Shown in pieces: positions 1 through 11,438 of a stretch of 64,000 bases of DNA. This DNA comes from Sialis fuliginosa. Lineage: Eukaryota > Arthropoda > Insecta > Megaloptera > Sialidae. The stretch spans positions 2,606,501-2,670,500 of the forward strand of contig OY540819.1 of NCBI GenBank assembly GCA_961205875.1, in the 5' to 3' direction. Within the stretch, counting starts at the first letter, position 1. Each line of letters begins with the position of its first letter. The position numbers and the translations under genes were made by a program. The notes beneath the pieces were generated by a model. That model made no database searches, was not told where the DNA came from, and saw nothing but the letters and a program-made list of their open reading frames with translations.

Positions 1-476
1 ATTAAATGTGAATATTTATTAGACGATATAGAAAATGAAAATGAACAATTAGAAACTATCATGAGCTATCATGAAGGTAAAACTAATCATAGAGGAATTT
101 TAGAAACCTATCAAATTTAAAACAGAAAGTTTATTGGCCAAATCTGTATCGTGACATTCAAAAATATATAAATAATTGTAAACTTTGCCAACTAAATAAA
201 TACGAACGTAACCTATAAATGATAATTTAACAAAAACACCTTCCCAACCATTTCAAATAATTAATATCGATACCCTCACATTAGAAAAAGAAAAATACCT
301 AACTATAATAGATCAATTTTCAAAATTTGGACAAGTATATCACCTAAAAAACTTAACTGCAATCACAATTGCTAAAGAATTACTTAATTATTTCAACAGT
401 TACAAAGTCCCCGACGAAATAGTTCACGACAGTGGAACTGAATTTAACAATAATTTAATTAAACAATTATTAAATA

Positions 477-1301
477 CTAGCTGGGCCCACGCGGCTTCGC
501 TCGCGTAGACTACGGAATTATTGTTTAGGATTTTCGAAAAATATAGTTTAATTAATTAAGTACAAACACGATTAGTTATTATTGTAATAATAATTTATCA
601 ATACCTAAATTACCTAAGAAAAACGAATCAGAAAAAAAAAGTACAAATAATTTGTGTTCTGTTTAAATTTAAATGTTAATTATTGAAAACAAAATTAACT
701 CAAACGTCAGCCGAGGGACTCCGAATATCTATACGTAAGCGAATCCAGTCTGATGTACATCGCTTCGATGCGGCACGACACCATACATTTAAAATGTTAC
801 CTTTATAAATATATTTTAAGATATTTTCTAAACTATACGACCAAATTGGATGCTGTAAATGGCAAACTATATCTACATTAAGTACTTATGACGATGAAAT
901 CATTTATTTCGATAAGGATTAATGTTTTGCAGGTCATAAGTCCATGTAAACAAAACCCAAATATTTTATGTTTTTTTTGTAACATAAAAGCAGTCATTGT
1001 GGCTTAAATATAAAAGTTAGACATATCGTGTCGCTGACTTAATTGTAGAACTTTTGATTCTACACAATTCTTTAATACATTATTTTGTTCTATATTGAAC
1101 GGTTTAGGCAGCGTATTACAAAACAGCGCGCCGACGGCAAAATTTTTTCCGACTTGATTTACTATTATCGTCACTGCTTTGTTGTAATGTTACCTAACGT
1201 AATAAAATATAGCCTATAACCTGGCCAGAGAACGTACCTATGAATTAAAAAAAAAACTCGTAAATCGGATAAGTGGTTCTCGAGTGATAAGGTAACTAAC
1301 G

Positions 1302-1335
<34 letters not shown>

Positions 1336-1364
1336 GAGACGTTGAGCTTTATATATATTAAGGA
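477..1364 (-). mobile_element. Non-autonomous Helitron, copy 1 (888 bp)
   Basis: Read on the minus strand, the element starts with TC (TCCTTAATATATATAAAGC) and ends with CTAG. A GC-rich hairpin, ACGCG-A-GC-GAA-GC-CGCGT, lies just before the end. The host bases are A on the 5' side and T on the 3' side, with no target duplication. These are the diagnostic Helitron features: 5' TC, 3' CTRR, a subterminal hairpin and A|T insertion. No Rep/helicase coding is present. Related copies lie at 4751-5566, 15257-16043 and, in pieces, 21165-23004. A GACA microsatellite sits near the 5' end. Confidence 0.85.
1302..1336. repeat. (GACA)n microsatellite inside the Helitron
   Basis: Eight to nine GACA units. 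The same position in the 15257-16043 copy has a shorter tract (about 15987-16014), so this is a family feature with variable length. Confidence 0.9.
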
Positions 1365-1945
1365 TGCACAAAATCAAAATTCACATGACCTGTGTAGATA
1401 ACCCGAAAAGTAACGGTTGTATTGAAAGGTTTCATTCAACCTTAATCGAACATCTTAGAATAATTAATCAGAGAACAGAATTTAAAAATACCAATATGCA
1501 TGAAAAGATTAAATTCGCTTTAATAGGTTATAATAATTCTATTAACACCACAACCAAATTAACACCTATTGAAATCCTATTCGGAAAAGATAAAATAAAA
1601 AATATTTTTGAAACGGAAATTGTTCTAGAAGATTGCCTGTTGGAACACGAAAATAAAATGAAAGAAATTAAAAAACTAGTAAATCAAAACATACAAATAA
1701 ATAAAAATAAAAGATTTCTTTTACAAAGTAAACCGTGTAATAAACCAGAACAATTACCCAGTCAAGTCTTAATTAAAGAAGGGAAACGTCGAATTCAAAA
1801 AACAAAAAAACCTTTATTTAAAACTCATAAAGTCGAAAGGTATAATCCAGCGTTAGGCGTAATAAAAATAAATAACAACAAAAGACATAAAATTGACAAA
1901 ATAAAAAAACCAAGACTATTTGTTGCAGATGCACAAATGGACTAG

Positions 1946-4535
1946 AAGAATTAGAAGAGATCAACCAGAACCCTGGACTTAATATATTAGAATTAGGAGA
2001 CGCTTTCACGTATATAACTTCACAATATAATTATTACTTATATAATCTAACTACTATTAAACTAGAATTTAATAAAATTATAATCCATAAACAGGAATTA
2101 CTCCTGAATATTAATAATCAAAGTAACGAATATAAACGGGAATTAGAAACCCATATTAATATCTTAGAATTTAATTGTAATCGCTTAAATGATAAAATTA
2201 AAAATATTTCTAGTAAAAAGAAACGAACTAAAAGAGACTTAATAAATGGCTTAGGGACATGGGCGTAGCCAGGATTTTGTTCAGGGGGGGGCAAAATTTT
2301 TTTTTGGTCGGCGTGTTTTGCCTAGGACCCCGAGGTAATGAAAGAGGGATGAGCAAAAAAAGCTCTCGCATTATTATAGTAACCTTACCTAAAAAGTTTT
2401 ATAAAAATATTTTTTAATAAAAATATTTTCAATATTTTTCGAAATGTGTAAGAACGACTCTGATAAATGGCCATTAATGTAAACAAAATTTGGTAAATCC
2501 TTTTTTTCTTAAATTAAATTCTTTCGTTTCGTTGCAAAATTAACATTTTCATTATTTATTATATCTCTAGATAGGTGCGCAAAAAGTAACAATGAAAAGT
2601 CATTCTTTTTTTCATTTCTTCTTTTATTTTCGCCACATTTTTTTCAATCAATTAAATTTATATGTATATGCATATCTTTTTGAAGACAAAATCCTCTACA
2701 AAAATGTACTCTACGTTGCTATTTTGGTGTTTTTTTTTATTTATAATTTTTTTATTTATTGTAAAAAATCGATCTAATTTGAATTGATAATACACATGTA
2801 TAGTTGAAATATCAAAAAAACTTTTTTTTTGTATAAAAAGGATAAAAAGGCAATGCCATGATTAGTTTACCCGCTATAACAAGAGATTGCAATAAAAAAA
2901 CAATGATATTTAAATTTTCAAATCTAAAAATGTCAATATTTAGCCAATGAACTGATTCATTTGTTACTCTTAGTTCACGAGCTAAGGGGAGGGGTAAGCT
3001 TTGTGGGTAGTTATTTTAACACAAAACACAGTTTTCACTCTTGCCAACACTGCGACCTTTTCCTTTAGGTGTTTTTATTTTATTTTTAATTTTCCCTGAT
3101 ATTTTAGTTTACATGTAAAAATAAAGGATTGTGATTAAAAAAAACTTTGATATTTGATTTTCTGGACTGAAAATATAAATTTACGTTCAAAAATCCAATG
3201 GACATCATACTGACAATAATACTGATTTACTTATTACTTTTTGTCCACAAGCTAGGGGGGGGCAAGCGCCCCCCCCTGCCCCACCCTGGCTACGCCCATG
3301 CTTAGGGAATATAATAAAAACGATAACCGGAAATCTAGATGCTTCCGATGAAGAAAAATATGAAAAATTATTTAACAAAATTAAAGAAAACCAAATTATA
3401 TTAGAAAAACAAAATGTCGAAACAGTTAGAGTAAATAAAGAAATGATTAATAAATTTAATTCGCAAATAGAAAATATCAAACATAACGAACTTGTCTTGG
3501 AATCAAGAATCATGCAAACCGAAAATTTATTAAAAGAACTGAATTGGTTAAATGTTTTAGTTATTAAAGATGTAATAAACCAATTAATACTATTAACAAT
3601 AAATTTAATAGAGATCATTTCAGAAATCGAAACTAGCCTTACTTTTTGCAGTTTAAATAAAATACACTCTTCAATAATCACATTAGATGAATTAAAAAAA
3701 ATTACGAATCAAATTACAGATATAAACTTTTGGGATATTTCGGCACAAATTACCAGCCATTGTAAACTCGAAGATGATATAATAGAATATTTACTAGAAA
3801 TACCTATGTATGTACATAAAAATAATAAGCTTATCCAAATAACTCCCATACCTATTTATAATAACGAAAAAATGTATATGTTAGATCTAAGCAAGGAACT
3901 AATTATGAAAAATAATGACAAATTAGTAATAATGGATGACTGTATTAAATCACATAATAATTATTTCTGTAAAACTAGCTATGTAGAAGTAAGTACATGT
4001 TTAAGCAATATTGTCAATTTGCAAAATAATGATGAATGTAGATATCATCAAATTTATGAGAGTTTCTTTATAATTAAAATTGAAAATTCTAATATTGTTA
4101 TAATAGCAAGTAATATTGACCAAAATTTAAACATTAAATGTAACGATTATGAAAAACATAAACACATTACTGGAATATATAAATTTAAAACAAATAGAAA
4201 CTGTGTTATAAATGAATATAATCTAGATAATTATATAGTAACAAACAAAGAAATAATCTTTGAAAATTTAAATTTTAATATTAATAAAAAACAATTAAGT
4301 AATAGAACTATTGAATTAAGACAAATAGATAAACAAAATATCATTGTAAATGAAATACCTAAAATTCATGAAATTGAAATATTACAGGAACAGTCATTCT
4401 ATAATTAATTCAGTAAATGTAACACTTATCATTATTATTTTAATTGCATCAGCATTAATTATCAAAAAGAATAATAAGAATAAAATAAAAGATAGATTTG
4501 AATTAAAAGAATTTCAAAAGGAAGAAGATAGTTAA
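1946..4535 (+). pseudogene. Errantivirus env-like (F-type) gene, disrupted
   Basis: This is a remnant of the third gene of an insect errantivirus, encoding a membrane glycoprotein of the baculovirus-F-like class. The first part (1946-2257) ends in a basic furin-type site (KKKRTKR) followed by the start of a hydrophobic Gly-containing segment. It is cut there by a 1043-bp insertion with an 8-bp target duplication (2258-3300 plus duplicated site). The longest open stretch, 3443-4408, holds heptad-like and Cys-containing ectodomain sequence. A hydrophobic stretch (VTLIIIILIASALII) with a Lys-rich tail lies at about 4410-4535 in a different frame, so there is also a frameshift near 4390-4408. No clear signal peptide start is visible after the integrase stop. 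The copy cannot encode a full protein as it stands. The family call rests on gene order, the cleavage site and the C-terminal membrane anchor. Confidence 0.75.
2258..3300. mobile_element. hAT-like non-autonomous DNA transposon
   Basis: Perfect 16-bp terminal inverted repeats (CATGGGCGTAGCCAGG at the left, its complement at the right) are flanked by an 8-bp direct repeat CTTAGGGA (2250-2257 and 3301-3308). An 8-bp duplication is typical of hAT. There is no transposase ORF; the interior is AT-rich with G-runs beside both ends. Confidence 0.85.
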
Positions 4536-4548
4536 AGCTCCGTTTTAA

Positions 4549-4557
4549 CAAGGGAGG
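4549..4557 (+). promoter_or_regulatory. Polypurine tract of the errantivirus
   Basis: The purine run CAAGGGAGG lies directly before an AGTTAT LTR start, as in gypsy-type elements, where it primes plus-strand DNA synthesis. It marks the end of the env region. Confidence 0.65.
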
Positions 4558-4750
4558 AGTTATATATCATATAAATAGCATAGTAATCACATAACACTTT
4601 TATCTCTGCTTATCACCTGTATGTTCATCAGAACTTCGCTTTAGCATCTTAAGATATTCAGTCTCTCTGTAATAGACAATCTGTAAACAGCTTATAAATA
4701 AAATAGCTTTTTAAAAATATAAACTTTGAATTGATTTTCATAATTTGCGC
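4558..4750 (+). repeat. 3' LTR of the errantivirus remnant
   Basis: Starts with AGTTATATAT after the polypurine tract. It contains a TATAAATA-like box near 4571 and AATAAA near 4698, and ends in AT-rich sequence near 4747. The partner 5' LTR is outside the window, so the right border is approximate; it abuts Helitron copy 2. Confidence 0.6.
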
Positions 4751-5566
4751 TTATCACTCGAGAACCACTTATCCGATTTACGTGTTTTTTTTTTTAATTC
4801 ATAGGTACGTTCTCTGGCCAGGTTATAGGCTATATTTTGTTAGGTTAGGTAACATAACAACTAAGCAGTGACAATAATAGTAAATCAAGTCGGAAAAATT
4901 TTTGCCGTCGGCGCGCTGTTTAAACGCTGCCTAAACCGTTCAATATAGAACAAAATAATGTATTAAAGAATTGTGTAGAATCAAAAGTTCTACAATAAAT
5001 TCCGCGACACCATATGTCTAACTTTTATATTTAAGCCACAACTGCTTTTATGTTGCAAAGAAAACATAAAATATTTGGGTTCTGTTTACATGGACTTATG
5101 ACCTGCAAAACATTAATCCATATCGAAATAAATGATTTCATCGTCATAAGCACTTAATGTAGATATAATTTGCCCTTTACAGCATCCAATTTGGTCGTAT
5201 AGTTTAGAAAATATTTTAAAATATATTTATAAAGGTAACATTTTAAATGTATGGTGTCGTGCCGCATCGAAGCGATGTACATCAGACTGGATTCGCTTAC
5301 GCTCGGTAGATATTCGGATTCCCTCGGCTGATCGGTTGAGTTTATTTTGTTTTCAATAATTAACATTTAAATTTAAACAGAACACAAATTATTTGCACTT
5401 TTTTCTTCTGATTCGTTTTTGTTAGGTAATTTAAGTACATATTGATAAATTATTATTACTATAATAACTAATTGTGTTTGTACTTAATTAATTAAACTAT
5501 ATTTTTCGAAAATCCTAAACAATAATTCCGTAGTCTACGCGAGCGAAGCCGCGTGGGCACTGCTAG
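4751..5566 (+). mobile_element. Helitron copy 2 (5'-truncated)
   Basis: Matches copy 1 in the opposite orientation from TTATCACTCGAGAACCAC onward. It ends with the same hairpin (ACGCGAGCGAAGCCGCGT) and CTAG before T at 5567. The first ~70 bases of the family, including TC and the GACA tract, are missing at the junction with the errantivirus LTR. Confidence 0.8.
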
Positions 5567-6026
5567 TCACTTATAAAAACAGTTATCACTTTTCAGTTCA
5601 TATAGTAATTCTGACTTCTATCAAAAATAAATTGTATTTTCCCTTGGTAAAGGGGCGGCAATTTGTTTTTTGCCCAGGGCGGCACTTACCGTAAACTACT
5701 GTAAAAATGCGTCGAGTAATATGGAAAAAAATATATCTACACATAATTAAAACTAATTGTAAGTCTCTCACCGTGTCTGTCTGTCTGTACACAATTTCCT
5801 CAGTAACTACTGAACGGATTTTATTACGGTTTTCACTAATGGATAGAGAGTTTCACGAGGAAGGTTTAGGTGTATAATTTGAAGATATTTTGTATAAATG
5901 TCATCAAGCCAGCCGGGAAAAAAACAATCGTCGCAGAGGTAGTTGGCGATAAGTGCTTAACAAATTTATTACAAAAAAACCGGGTCCAATGCGCTAGTAA
6001 TAAATAAATAAATATTAATATAAACA
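5567..6026. other. Non-genic spacer with short repeat fragments
   Basis: No coding signal. A TGTCTG microsatellite at about 5774-5788 is followed by sequence (ACTGAACGGATTTTATTACGG) of the kind often found at ends of insect interspersed repeats. No borders could be set. Confidence 0.5.
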
Positions 6027-6330
6027 ATAATGAACTGCTGTGGCCCCCACAAGACTTTTTTTAATATACGTAAAAGGTTTTTACAAAACTAATATATTTC
6101 CAAAATGATTTAAATCGAAATAACAATAGATGGAAATAGAAGAAAAATTAACACTTAAAAAAATATTATTATTTATTTATGAATATACGAGTATAAACAT
6201 CACATTTATAAATACAAAACACAATACAGATAAATAAAAACAATGTTTATATTCTAAAGATGGCGACCATATCGCTATAAGTTGAAATTATGCAAAAAGG
6301 TAGGTTGAAAATGCTCAAAAAAATGAATAT
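6027..6330 (+). repeat. Interspersed repeat R, 3' part (copy 1)
   Basis: Shares GTGGCC-CCA, TTACAAAACTA-ATATTTCC and ATTTATTTATGAATA-blocks with 20828-21115, 30826-31145 and 53115-53465. Only the 3' half is present and it is strongly diverged. Type unknown. Confidence 0.6.
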
Positions 6331-6359
6331 AATGTTAATTCACACTACTTTTTTGTTTA

Positions 6360-7201
6360 GAACTGTATTCACACTGATCGCATTTAAAAGGTTGTTAGTT
6401 AGAAGGTGTTAATTTATGTCTATTTAAATGACTTTTCTGTTTACACCTGTATTCACAATGGTCGCATTGTAAAGGTCGATTATTACAATATGTTAATTTA
6501 TGTCGACTTAAATAACCTTTTTGTTTACACCTGTATTCACAATGGTCGCATTGTAAAGGTCGATTATTCGAATGTGTTAATTTGTCTATTAAATTACTTT
6601 TTTGTTTCCACCCGTCTTGACACTGGTCGCATTGTAAAGGTCGTTAGTTAGAATGTGTTAATTTATGTCTATTTAAATGACTTTTCTGTTTACACCTGTA
6701 TTCACAATGGTCGCATTGTAAAGGTCGATTATTACAATGTGTTAATTTATGTCTATTTAAATGGCTTTTTTGTGAAAACTTGTATTCGCATTGGTCGCAT
6801 TTAAAAGGCAGTTCATTAGAATGTGATAATTTATGTTTATTCAAACTACCTTTTTGTGTACAACCGTATTCGCACTGATCGCATTTAAAAGGTCGATTAT
6901 CAGAATGTGTTAATTTATGTCTACTTAAATGACCTTTTTGTTTACACCTGTATTCACAATGGTCGCATTGTAAAGGTCGATTATTACAATATGTTAATTA
7001 ATGTCTATTTAAATGACCTTTTTGTTTACAGCTGTATTCACAATGGTCGCATTGTAAAGGTCGATTATTACAATGTGTTAATTAATGTCTATTTAAATGA
7101 CCTTTTTGTTTACACCTGTATTCACAATGGTCGCATTGTAAAGGTCGATTATTACAATATGTTAATTAATGTCTATTTAAATGACCTTTTTTTTACACCT
7201 G
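6360..7201 (-). pseudogene. Degenerate C2H2 zinc-finger array, distal part of locus 0
   Basis: About ten 84-bp zinc-finger units on the minus strand (CDHCEYRCKQKxHLNRH type), continuing the array at 11620-13563. It is separated from that array by the CsRn1-type retrotransposon, which duplicated ACCTG at its borders. Several units have TAA where the Lys codon of HKLTH should be, giving HLNRH-stop, and others have small indels, so no long ORF survives. It lies beyond the stop codon of the locus 0 ORF and is probably 3' UTR or untranscribed relic. Confidence 0.8.
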
Positions 7202-7382
7202 TGTAGCGATCGCGTATATTAGGATATAAATTTTAATAGTTAGCTGTGAAGTGAAAATTTTATTTGAAAAACAATTAGTGATTTTAATTTTAGATTGTGA
7301 CAGTTGATTTTTTTATGTGATTTTAAATTGTTATATGGTGTAACGTTTTGTAAATATTTTAATAAATAGTGCTAAACACTAA
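7202..7382 (+). repeat. 5' LTR of the CsRn1-type element
   Basis: 181 bp, starting TGTAGCGATCG and ending AACACTAA; base-for-base the same as 11439-11619. AATAAA is present near the end (7360-7366). One extra A at the end is ambiguous because of the duplicated target site. Confidence 0.9.
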
Positions 7383-7384
7383 AG

Positions 7385-7400
7385 TGGTGACCCCCGACGT
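7385..7400 (+). promoter_or_regulatory. Primer binding site, tRNA-Trp type
   Basis: TGGTGACCCCCGACGT follows the 5' LTR by two bases. It matches the complement of the 3' end of insect tRNA-Trp (TGGTGACCCCGACGT) except for one additional C in the C-run. It would prime minus-strand DNA synthesis. Confidence 0.75.
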
Positions 7401-7447
7401 CTGACGAAACGAAGTTTTTATATTCTGAAGATATTTTATAAATACAT

Positions 7448-8296
7448 ATGGCAGAACAAGAACTTCTAGAACAACAGCAGACCCTGTTAAACGAACAACA
7501 GGTACGAATTCAAGCGTTACAGCACCAAATCGAACAACAACAACAACCTGCGGTATATAGAGTAGCTCTCCGGTTACCACAATTTTGGCCTGAAAAACCA
7601 GCATTATGGTTCGCCCAAATTGAAACACAATTTGATTTAAGTGGTATAACACAAGATGCTACACGATTTAACCACGCAGTGTCACAGCTCGATCACAAAT
7701 ACGCGGCGGAAGTAGAAGATATCATAACAAATCCACCTGCACAAGGACGTTATGATCGTTTGAAAACAGAATTGATACGCCGTGTATCTGATTCTAAAGA
7801 AAAACGACTTCGTCAACTCTTAGTTCAAGAAGAAATCGGCGACCGAAAACCTTCACAATTTTTACGGCACTTAAGAAACCTCGCAGGTACAAATGAACTA
7901 TCTGATGTATTTTTACGTACTTTGTGGGCAAACCGTTTACCGACTCACGTGCAGGCTATCATTGCATCACAGCCTGACATTTCACTGGACGCGGTATCAC
8001 AATTGGCTGATAAAATTCATGAAGTGACGCCACAACCCGCTGTTAATACCGTTACAAACTCTCCGGAAATAGAAACACTTGTGAAGCGGATCGACGATCT
8101 GTCACGTCAAGTAGCCGCTCTCGCATTAAACAAACATTCACGCGAACGTTCAAAAAGTCGCTCCAACAAGTCACACAGCCGTTCGCAGAGTGAAGAGAAC
8201 GATGGACTCTGCTGGTACCATCGTCATTGGGGTGACAAGGCGCACAAGTGCCGGAAACCTTGCAACCAGGGAAACGACTCCGACAGGCCTCGCTAG
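7448..8296 (+). CDS. gag: Gag of the CsRn1-type retrotransposon
   Basis: A 282-residue structural protein that forms the particle and binds element RNA. It opens with a Gln-rich coiled-coil-like segment (residues 1-35), then a capsid-like region ([17 protein letters not shown], about 40-56; the conserved RLRQLL segment follows near 118). An Arg/Ser-rich stretch lies at about 230-250. Near the C-terminus is a CHCC zinc-binding motif, [18 protein letters not shown] (C-X2-H-X9-C-X3-C), the form used by CsRn1-clade elements instead of the usual CCHC knuckle. The start is the first ATG after the primer site. The 3' end overlaps pol, and translation is expected to slip at 8269-8275 to make Gag-Pol. 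The frame is fully open. Confidence 0.9.
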   Translation: MAEQELLEQQQTLLNEQQVRIQALQHQIEQQQQPAVYRVALRLPQFWPEKPALWFAQIETQFDLSGITQDATRFNHAVSQLDHKYAAEVEDIITNPPAQGRYDRLKTELIRRVSDSKEKRLRQLLVQEEIGDRKPSQFLRHLRNLAGTNELSDVFLRTLWANRLPTHVQAIIASQPDISLDAVSQLADKIHEVTPQPAVNTVTNSPEIETLVKRIDDLSRQVAALALNKHSRERSKSRSNKSHSRSQSEENDGLCWYHRHWGDKAHKCRKPCNQGNDSDRPR

Positions 8297-8314
8297 CGGA
8301 AACGAGCGTCTGTC
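8269..8314 (+). promoter_or_regulatory. Probable -1 ribosomal frameshift signal (gag-pol)
   Basis: The heptamer GGGAAAC at 8269-8275 sits in the gag frame as G-GGA-AAC, the canonical X-XXY-YYZ form. After a 6-base spacer, 8282-8292 (GACAGGCCTCG) can pair with 8303-8314 (CGAGCGTCTGTC) as an 11-bp stem with one bulged C and one G-U pair around a 10-base loop. Pol is in the -1 frame and gag stops at 8294-8296, inside the hairpin loop. Confidence 0.75.
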
Positions 8315-11300
8315 AAGAAAATTTATTTTCCCACCGCCTATTTGTAACTGATCGCCGTACTAAAGTACAATATTTAATTGACACTGGCTCCGATCTCTGC
8401 GTATATCCCCGGAAATATCTCCAGGACCGCAGAGTGAAAACAGATTATAATTTACACGCCGCGAACGAGTCAATTATTTCAACATACGGATGGATATTGC
8501 TTCACTTGGATTTCAGTTTACGAAGAGATTTTACGTGGCGATTTATCGTAGCAGACGTACCCACGCCCATAATTGGGGCCGATCTGCTACAGTATTTTAA
8601 CCTTCTACCAGATTTACGACATAAAAAATTACTGGATGGTACTACGTCATTATCAGTCTTTGGCGTAGTCAAGCAGGCGTCGTACGTGAGCATTAAGACG
8701 ATTAGCGGTAACTCGACGTACAATAATTTACTTACCGAGTTTCCAGATATCACTCGCCCAATTGGCTTACCACGAGTTTTGAAACATTCAACCGTGCACC
8801 ATATTCGCACAACTCCGGGACCGCCAGTGGCTTGCCGCACACGACGACTTGCTCCAGACCGACTACGCATCGCAAAATCTGAATTTGAAGATTTAGTACG
8901 TGCAGGTACTGTACGACGTTCAGAAAGTTGTTGGAGTTCTCCTCTACACTTAGTGCCGAAAAAGACTGGATGGAGACCATGTGGAGACTACCGCGCCTTA
9001 AACAACAGAACCATTCCAGATCGTTATCCTGTCAAAAATTTACGGGATTTTTCTTGCGACTTGGCTGGTTGCAAAATATTTTCTGTGATCGACCTCGTAC
9101 AGGCATATACACAAATTCCGATGTTTGAAAGTGATATACCAAAAACGGCAATTACAACACCATTTGGCCTGTTTGAATATTTATATATGCCATACGGTCT
9201 ACGGAACGCAGCACAGACCTTCCAGCGTTTTATGGATGAAGTGTTGCGCGGACTAAATTTCTGTATTTGTCACATCGATGATGTTCTCGTATACTCTCGC
9301 ACTACGCAAGAACACGAAGAACATTTGCGTCAACTGTGGCAGCGTTTCAGTGAATACGGCATATTAATTAACACAGCCAAATGCGTCTTAGGGCAAACTG
9401 AACTTACTTTTCTTGGGCACACAGTTTCCGCTGAAGGTACGAAGCCGCTAGCTGAGAAAGTCGCCGCTATTCAAGACTTTCCCGTACCGCAAACAGCTAA
9501 ACAGCTTCGCCGATTCTTGGGTATGTTCAATTTTTACAGACCTTTCATTCCCAATGCAGCGTACCTCCAGGCCCCGCTGGACGCTGCCATATCCGGTCCC
9601 AAGCTAAAAGGTTCACAGCCAATCAACATGACCCCGGAACGGTGCAAAGCTTTCGAGGAATGTAAAGCCGCCCTTACCAACGTTGCTCTGTTAGCGCACC
9701 CAGAACCGTCAGCTCCCCAAGCTCTGTTCACTGACGCTTCAGATCACCAGATCGGTGGAGTCGTCCAACAACAAGTCAATAACACTTGGCAACCTCTTGC
9801 GTTCTTTTCGCGAAAACTCGACGATAAAAAGAAACTCTGGGCGCCATACGATCGCGAACTTTATGCAGTTTATCAAGGAGTAAAATATTTCCGTTTTCTT
9901 CTAGAGGGCCGTCCATTTACGATCTATACCGACCACAAACCACTTATATATGCTTTTCAACAATCTGCCGACTCAGCTTCTCCACGACGACTCAAGTGGT
10001 TAGATTTAATAGCTCAGTTTTCTACAGATGTGCGACATATTAGTGGTAAAGATAACGTAGTTGCAGACGCCCTCTCGAGAACCGAAGCTGCGACCGCTCC
10101 AGTTGACATGTTAGTCTTGACAGAGTCCCAGCAACACGACGAGAAGCTAAAAAAATTACTACACGACGGTACCGCTCTCGAATTACAAGAAATTCCTATT
10201 CCCGGAACAAACAAAAAAATTTACTGCGATACTTCGGCGGATCGCGCTCGACCCTTCGTCACGGCCCCCTTCCGTCGCCAAGTATTCAACAGTATCCACG
10301 AACTCAGTCACCCAGGTGCTAACGCCACTACGAAGATGGTAACTGAACGATTTGTTTGGCCCCAGGTGCGTAAAGATTGCCGCGCATGGACGCGCGCTTG
10401 TATTCCTTGCCAAAAATCAAAAATTACCCGTCATGTGCATTCACCACTCGGTAATTTCGCACTTCCTAAAGCGCGTTTTGCCCACGTGCACATAGACCTC
10501 ATTGGACCGCTACCATTGTCAGCTGGTTATCGTTATTGCCTTACCGCCGTTGACAGATTCACGCGATGGCCTGAAGCAATCCCCCTGGAGGACATCACCG
10601 CTGAAAGCGTCGCTACTGCCTTCATTTCGATGTGGGTTTCTCGATTTGGCTCGCCGCAATGTATCACGACTGACCGAGGTCGCCAATTCGAAGCTCATTT
10701 ATTTAAGGCACTTGCTAAACTCATCGGCTTCCAGCAGTCGCGCACGACAGCTTACCACCCCAGCGCTAACGGGTTGGTAGAGCGATTTCACCGACAGTTG
10801 AAAGCCGCGATCATGTGTCATAATGATAATCGTTGGACCGACGCTCTACCTTTCGTTTTGCTAGGTATTCGCGCGGCGTGGAAGGAAGATCTCCAGGCCA
10901 CTTCAGCGGACCTAGTGTACGGCGAATCTCTCCGCTTACCCGGAGAATTCATCGTATGTTCTTCAGATATGTCATCAAACAGTTCTGATTTTGTGACCCG
11001 ACTCCGTCACGTCATCGCCAAGATCCGACCGCAGCCAGCATCTCGACATACTAAGCAAAATACGTTCATATTTAAAGACCTTACCACGGCGCAACACGTA
11101 TTTCTCCGCGACGACACTATCCGAGGCGCTTTACAGCCTCCATACACCGGTCCATATCCGGTAGTTCGTCGAAATGAAAAGAATGTGGTAATTAAGATCC
11201 GAGGCCGAGAAGACTGCGTAACAATCGACCGAGTGAAACCAGCGTACATTCTACAAGACGATGAAGCTGCCAACACACTTCACACAATCACTGCGTTGAA

Positions 11301-11406
11301 GCCCGTAGAGCTTTGCACAGTATCTTCGACGACACGCATCACTACTACATCATCGCCCCAGAAGGCGAAGAAGTCCGGCCGACGCGTACGTTTCGCGGAC
11401 TCATAG
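8275..11406 (+). CDS. pol: Pol polyprotein (PR-RT-RNase H-IN), made by -1 frameshift
   Basis: A polyprotein of about 1040 residues that reverse transcribes and integrates the element. In order: an aspartic protease with the DTGS active site ([12 protein letters not shown], about 8375-8410); reverse transcriptase with [18 protein letters not shown] and the catalytic box HIDDVLVYS (I-D-D rather than the commoner Y-x-D-D); RNase H with LFTDASD, YDREL and YTDHKPL; integrase with the HHCC finger (HELSHPG to CIPC) and a D-D-E core (HIDLIGP, ITTDRG, VERFH). A Lys/Arg-rich tail ends at 11406. No ATG starts the frame in the overlap, so expression through the GGGAAAC slip site is expected. The frame has no stops or visible lesions. 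Confidence 0.92.
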   Translation, partial: RLRQASLAETSVCQENLFSHRLFVTDRRTKVQYLIDTGSDLCVYPRKYLQDRRVKTDYNLHAANESIISTYGWILLHLDFSLRRDFTWRFIVADVPTPIIGADLLQYFNLLPDLRHKKLLDGTTSLSVFGVVKQASYVSIKTISGNSTYNNLLTEFPDITRPIGLPRVLKHSTVHHIRTTPGPPVACRTRRLAPDRLRIAKSEFEDLVRAGTVRRSESCWSSPLHLVPKKTGWRPCGDYRALNNRTIPDRYPVKNLRDFSCDLAGCKIFSVIDLVQAYTQIPMFESDIPKTAITTPFGLFEYLYMPYGLRNAAQTFQRFMDEVLRGLNFCICHIDDVLVYSRTTQEHEEHLRQLWQRFSEYGILINTAKCVLGQTELTFLGHTVSAEGTKPLAEKVAAIQDFPVPQTAKQLRRFLGMFNFYRPFIPNAAYLQAPLDAAISGPKLKGSQPINMTPERCKAFEECKAALTNVALLAHPEPSAPQALFTDASDHQIGGVVQQQVNNTWQPLAFFSRKLDDKKKLWAPYDRELYAVYQGVKYFRFLLEGRPFTIYTDHKPLIYAFQQSADSASPRRLKWLDLIAQFSTDVRHISGKDNVVADALSRTEAATAPVDMLVLTESQQHDEKLKKLLHDGTALELQEIPIPGTNKKIYCDTSADRARPFVTAPFRRQVFNSIHELSHPGANATTKMVTERFVWPQVRKDCRAWTRACIPCQKSKITRHVHSPLGNFALPKARFAHVHIDLIGPLPLSAGYRYCLTAVDRFTRWPEAIPLEDITAESVATAFISMWVSRFGSPQCITTDRGRQFEAHLFKALAKLIGFQQSRTTAYHPSANGLVERFHRQLKAAIMCHNDNRWTDALPFVLLGIRAAWKEDLQATSADLVYGESLRLPGEFIVCSSDMSSNSSDFVTRLRHVIAKIRPQPASRHTKQNTFIFKDLTTAQHVFLRDDTIRGALQPPYTGPYPVVRRNEKNVVIKIRGREDCVTIDRVKPAYILQDDEAANTLHTITALKPVELCTVSSTTRITTTSSPQKAKKSGRRVRFADS

Positions 11407-11428
11407 ACCCCTAAGTCATCATCTCAGC

Positions 11429-11438
11429 AGGGGGGTTA
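11429..11438 (+). promoter_or_regulatory. Polypurine tract of the CsRn1-type element
   Basis: AGGGGGGTTA directly precedes the 3' LTR start TGTAGCG. The G-run is the plus-strand primer. Confidence 0.7.

Larger units (their letters stand above)
1..1945 (+). pseudogene. Errantivirus-type integrase remnant (3' end of pol), split by a Helitron
   Basis: This is the C-terminal part of a Ty3/gypsy (errantivirus-like) pol gene; the window opens inside it. Positions 1-476 read, with internal stops and frame breaks, as the zinc-binding H/C region (SYHEGKTNHRG, then CKLC) and the first half of the catalytic core, including NIDT and DSGTEFNN with the first two core aspartates. Positions 1365-1945 carry the third core motif (NPKSNGCIERFH, catalytic Glu) and a basic tail. 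Positions 477-1364 are an inserted Helitron, and the reading frame is continuous across the junction, so this copy was established before the Helitron arrived. The env-like remnant and a 3' LTR follow in the same orientation. The gene is dead: it has stops at the 5' side plus the insertion. Confidence 0.85.

Noticed and set aside
1171-1377. Minus-strand ORF with a SVCLSVCLSVC run
   Set aside because: It is the translation of the GACA microsatellite at the Helitron end, not a protein.
8248-8274. GTG as an independent start for pol
   Set aside because: The overlap, the in-phase GGGAAAC heptamer and the hairpin fit frameshift expression better; a GTG start is not usual in eukaryotes.
8502-11276. 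Several antisense and alternative-frame ORFs inside gag-pol
   Set aside because: They lie opposite conserved RT, RNase H and integrase motifs and have no protein-family features.
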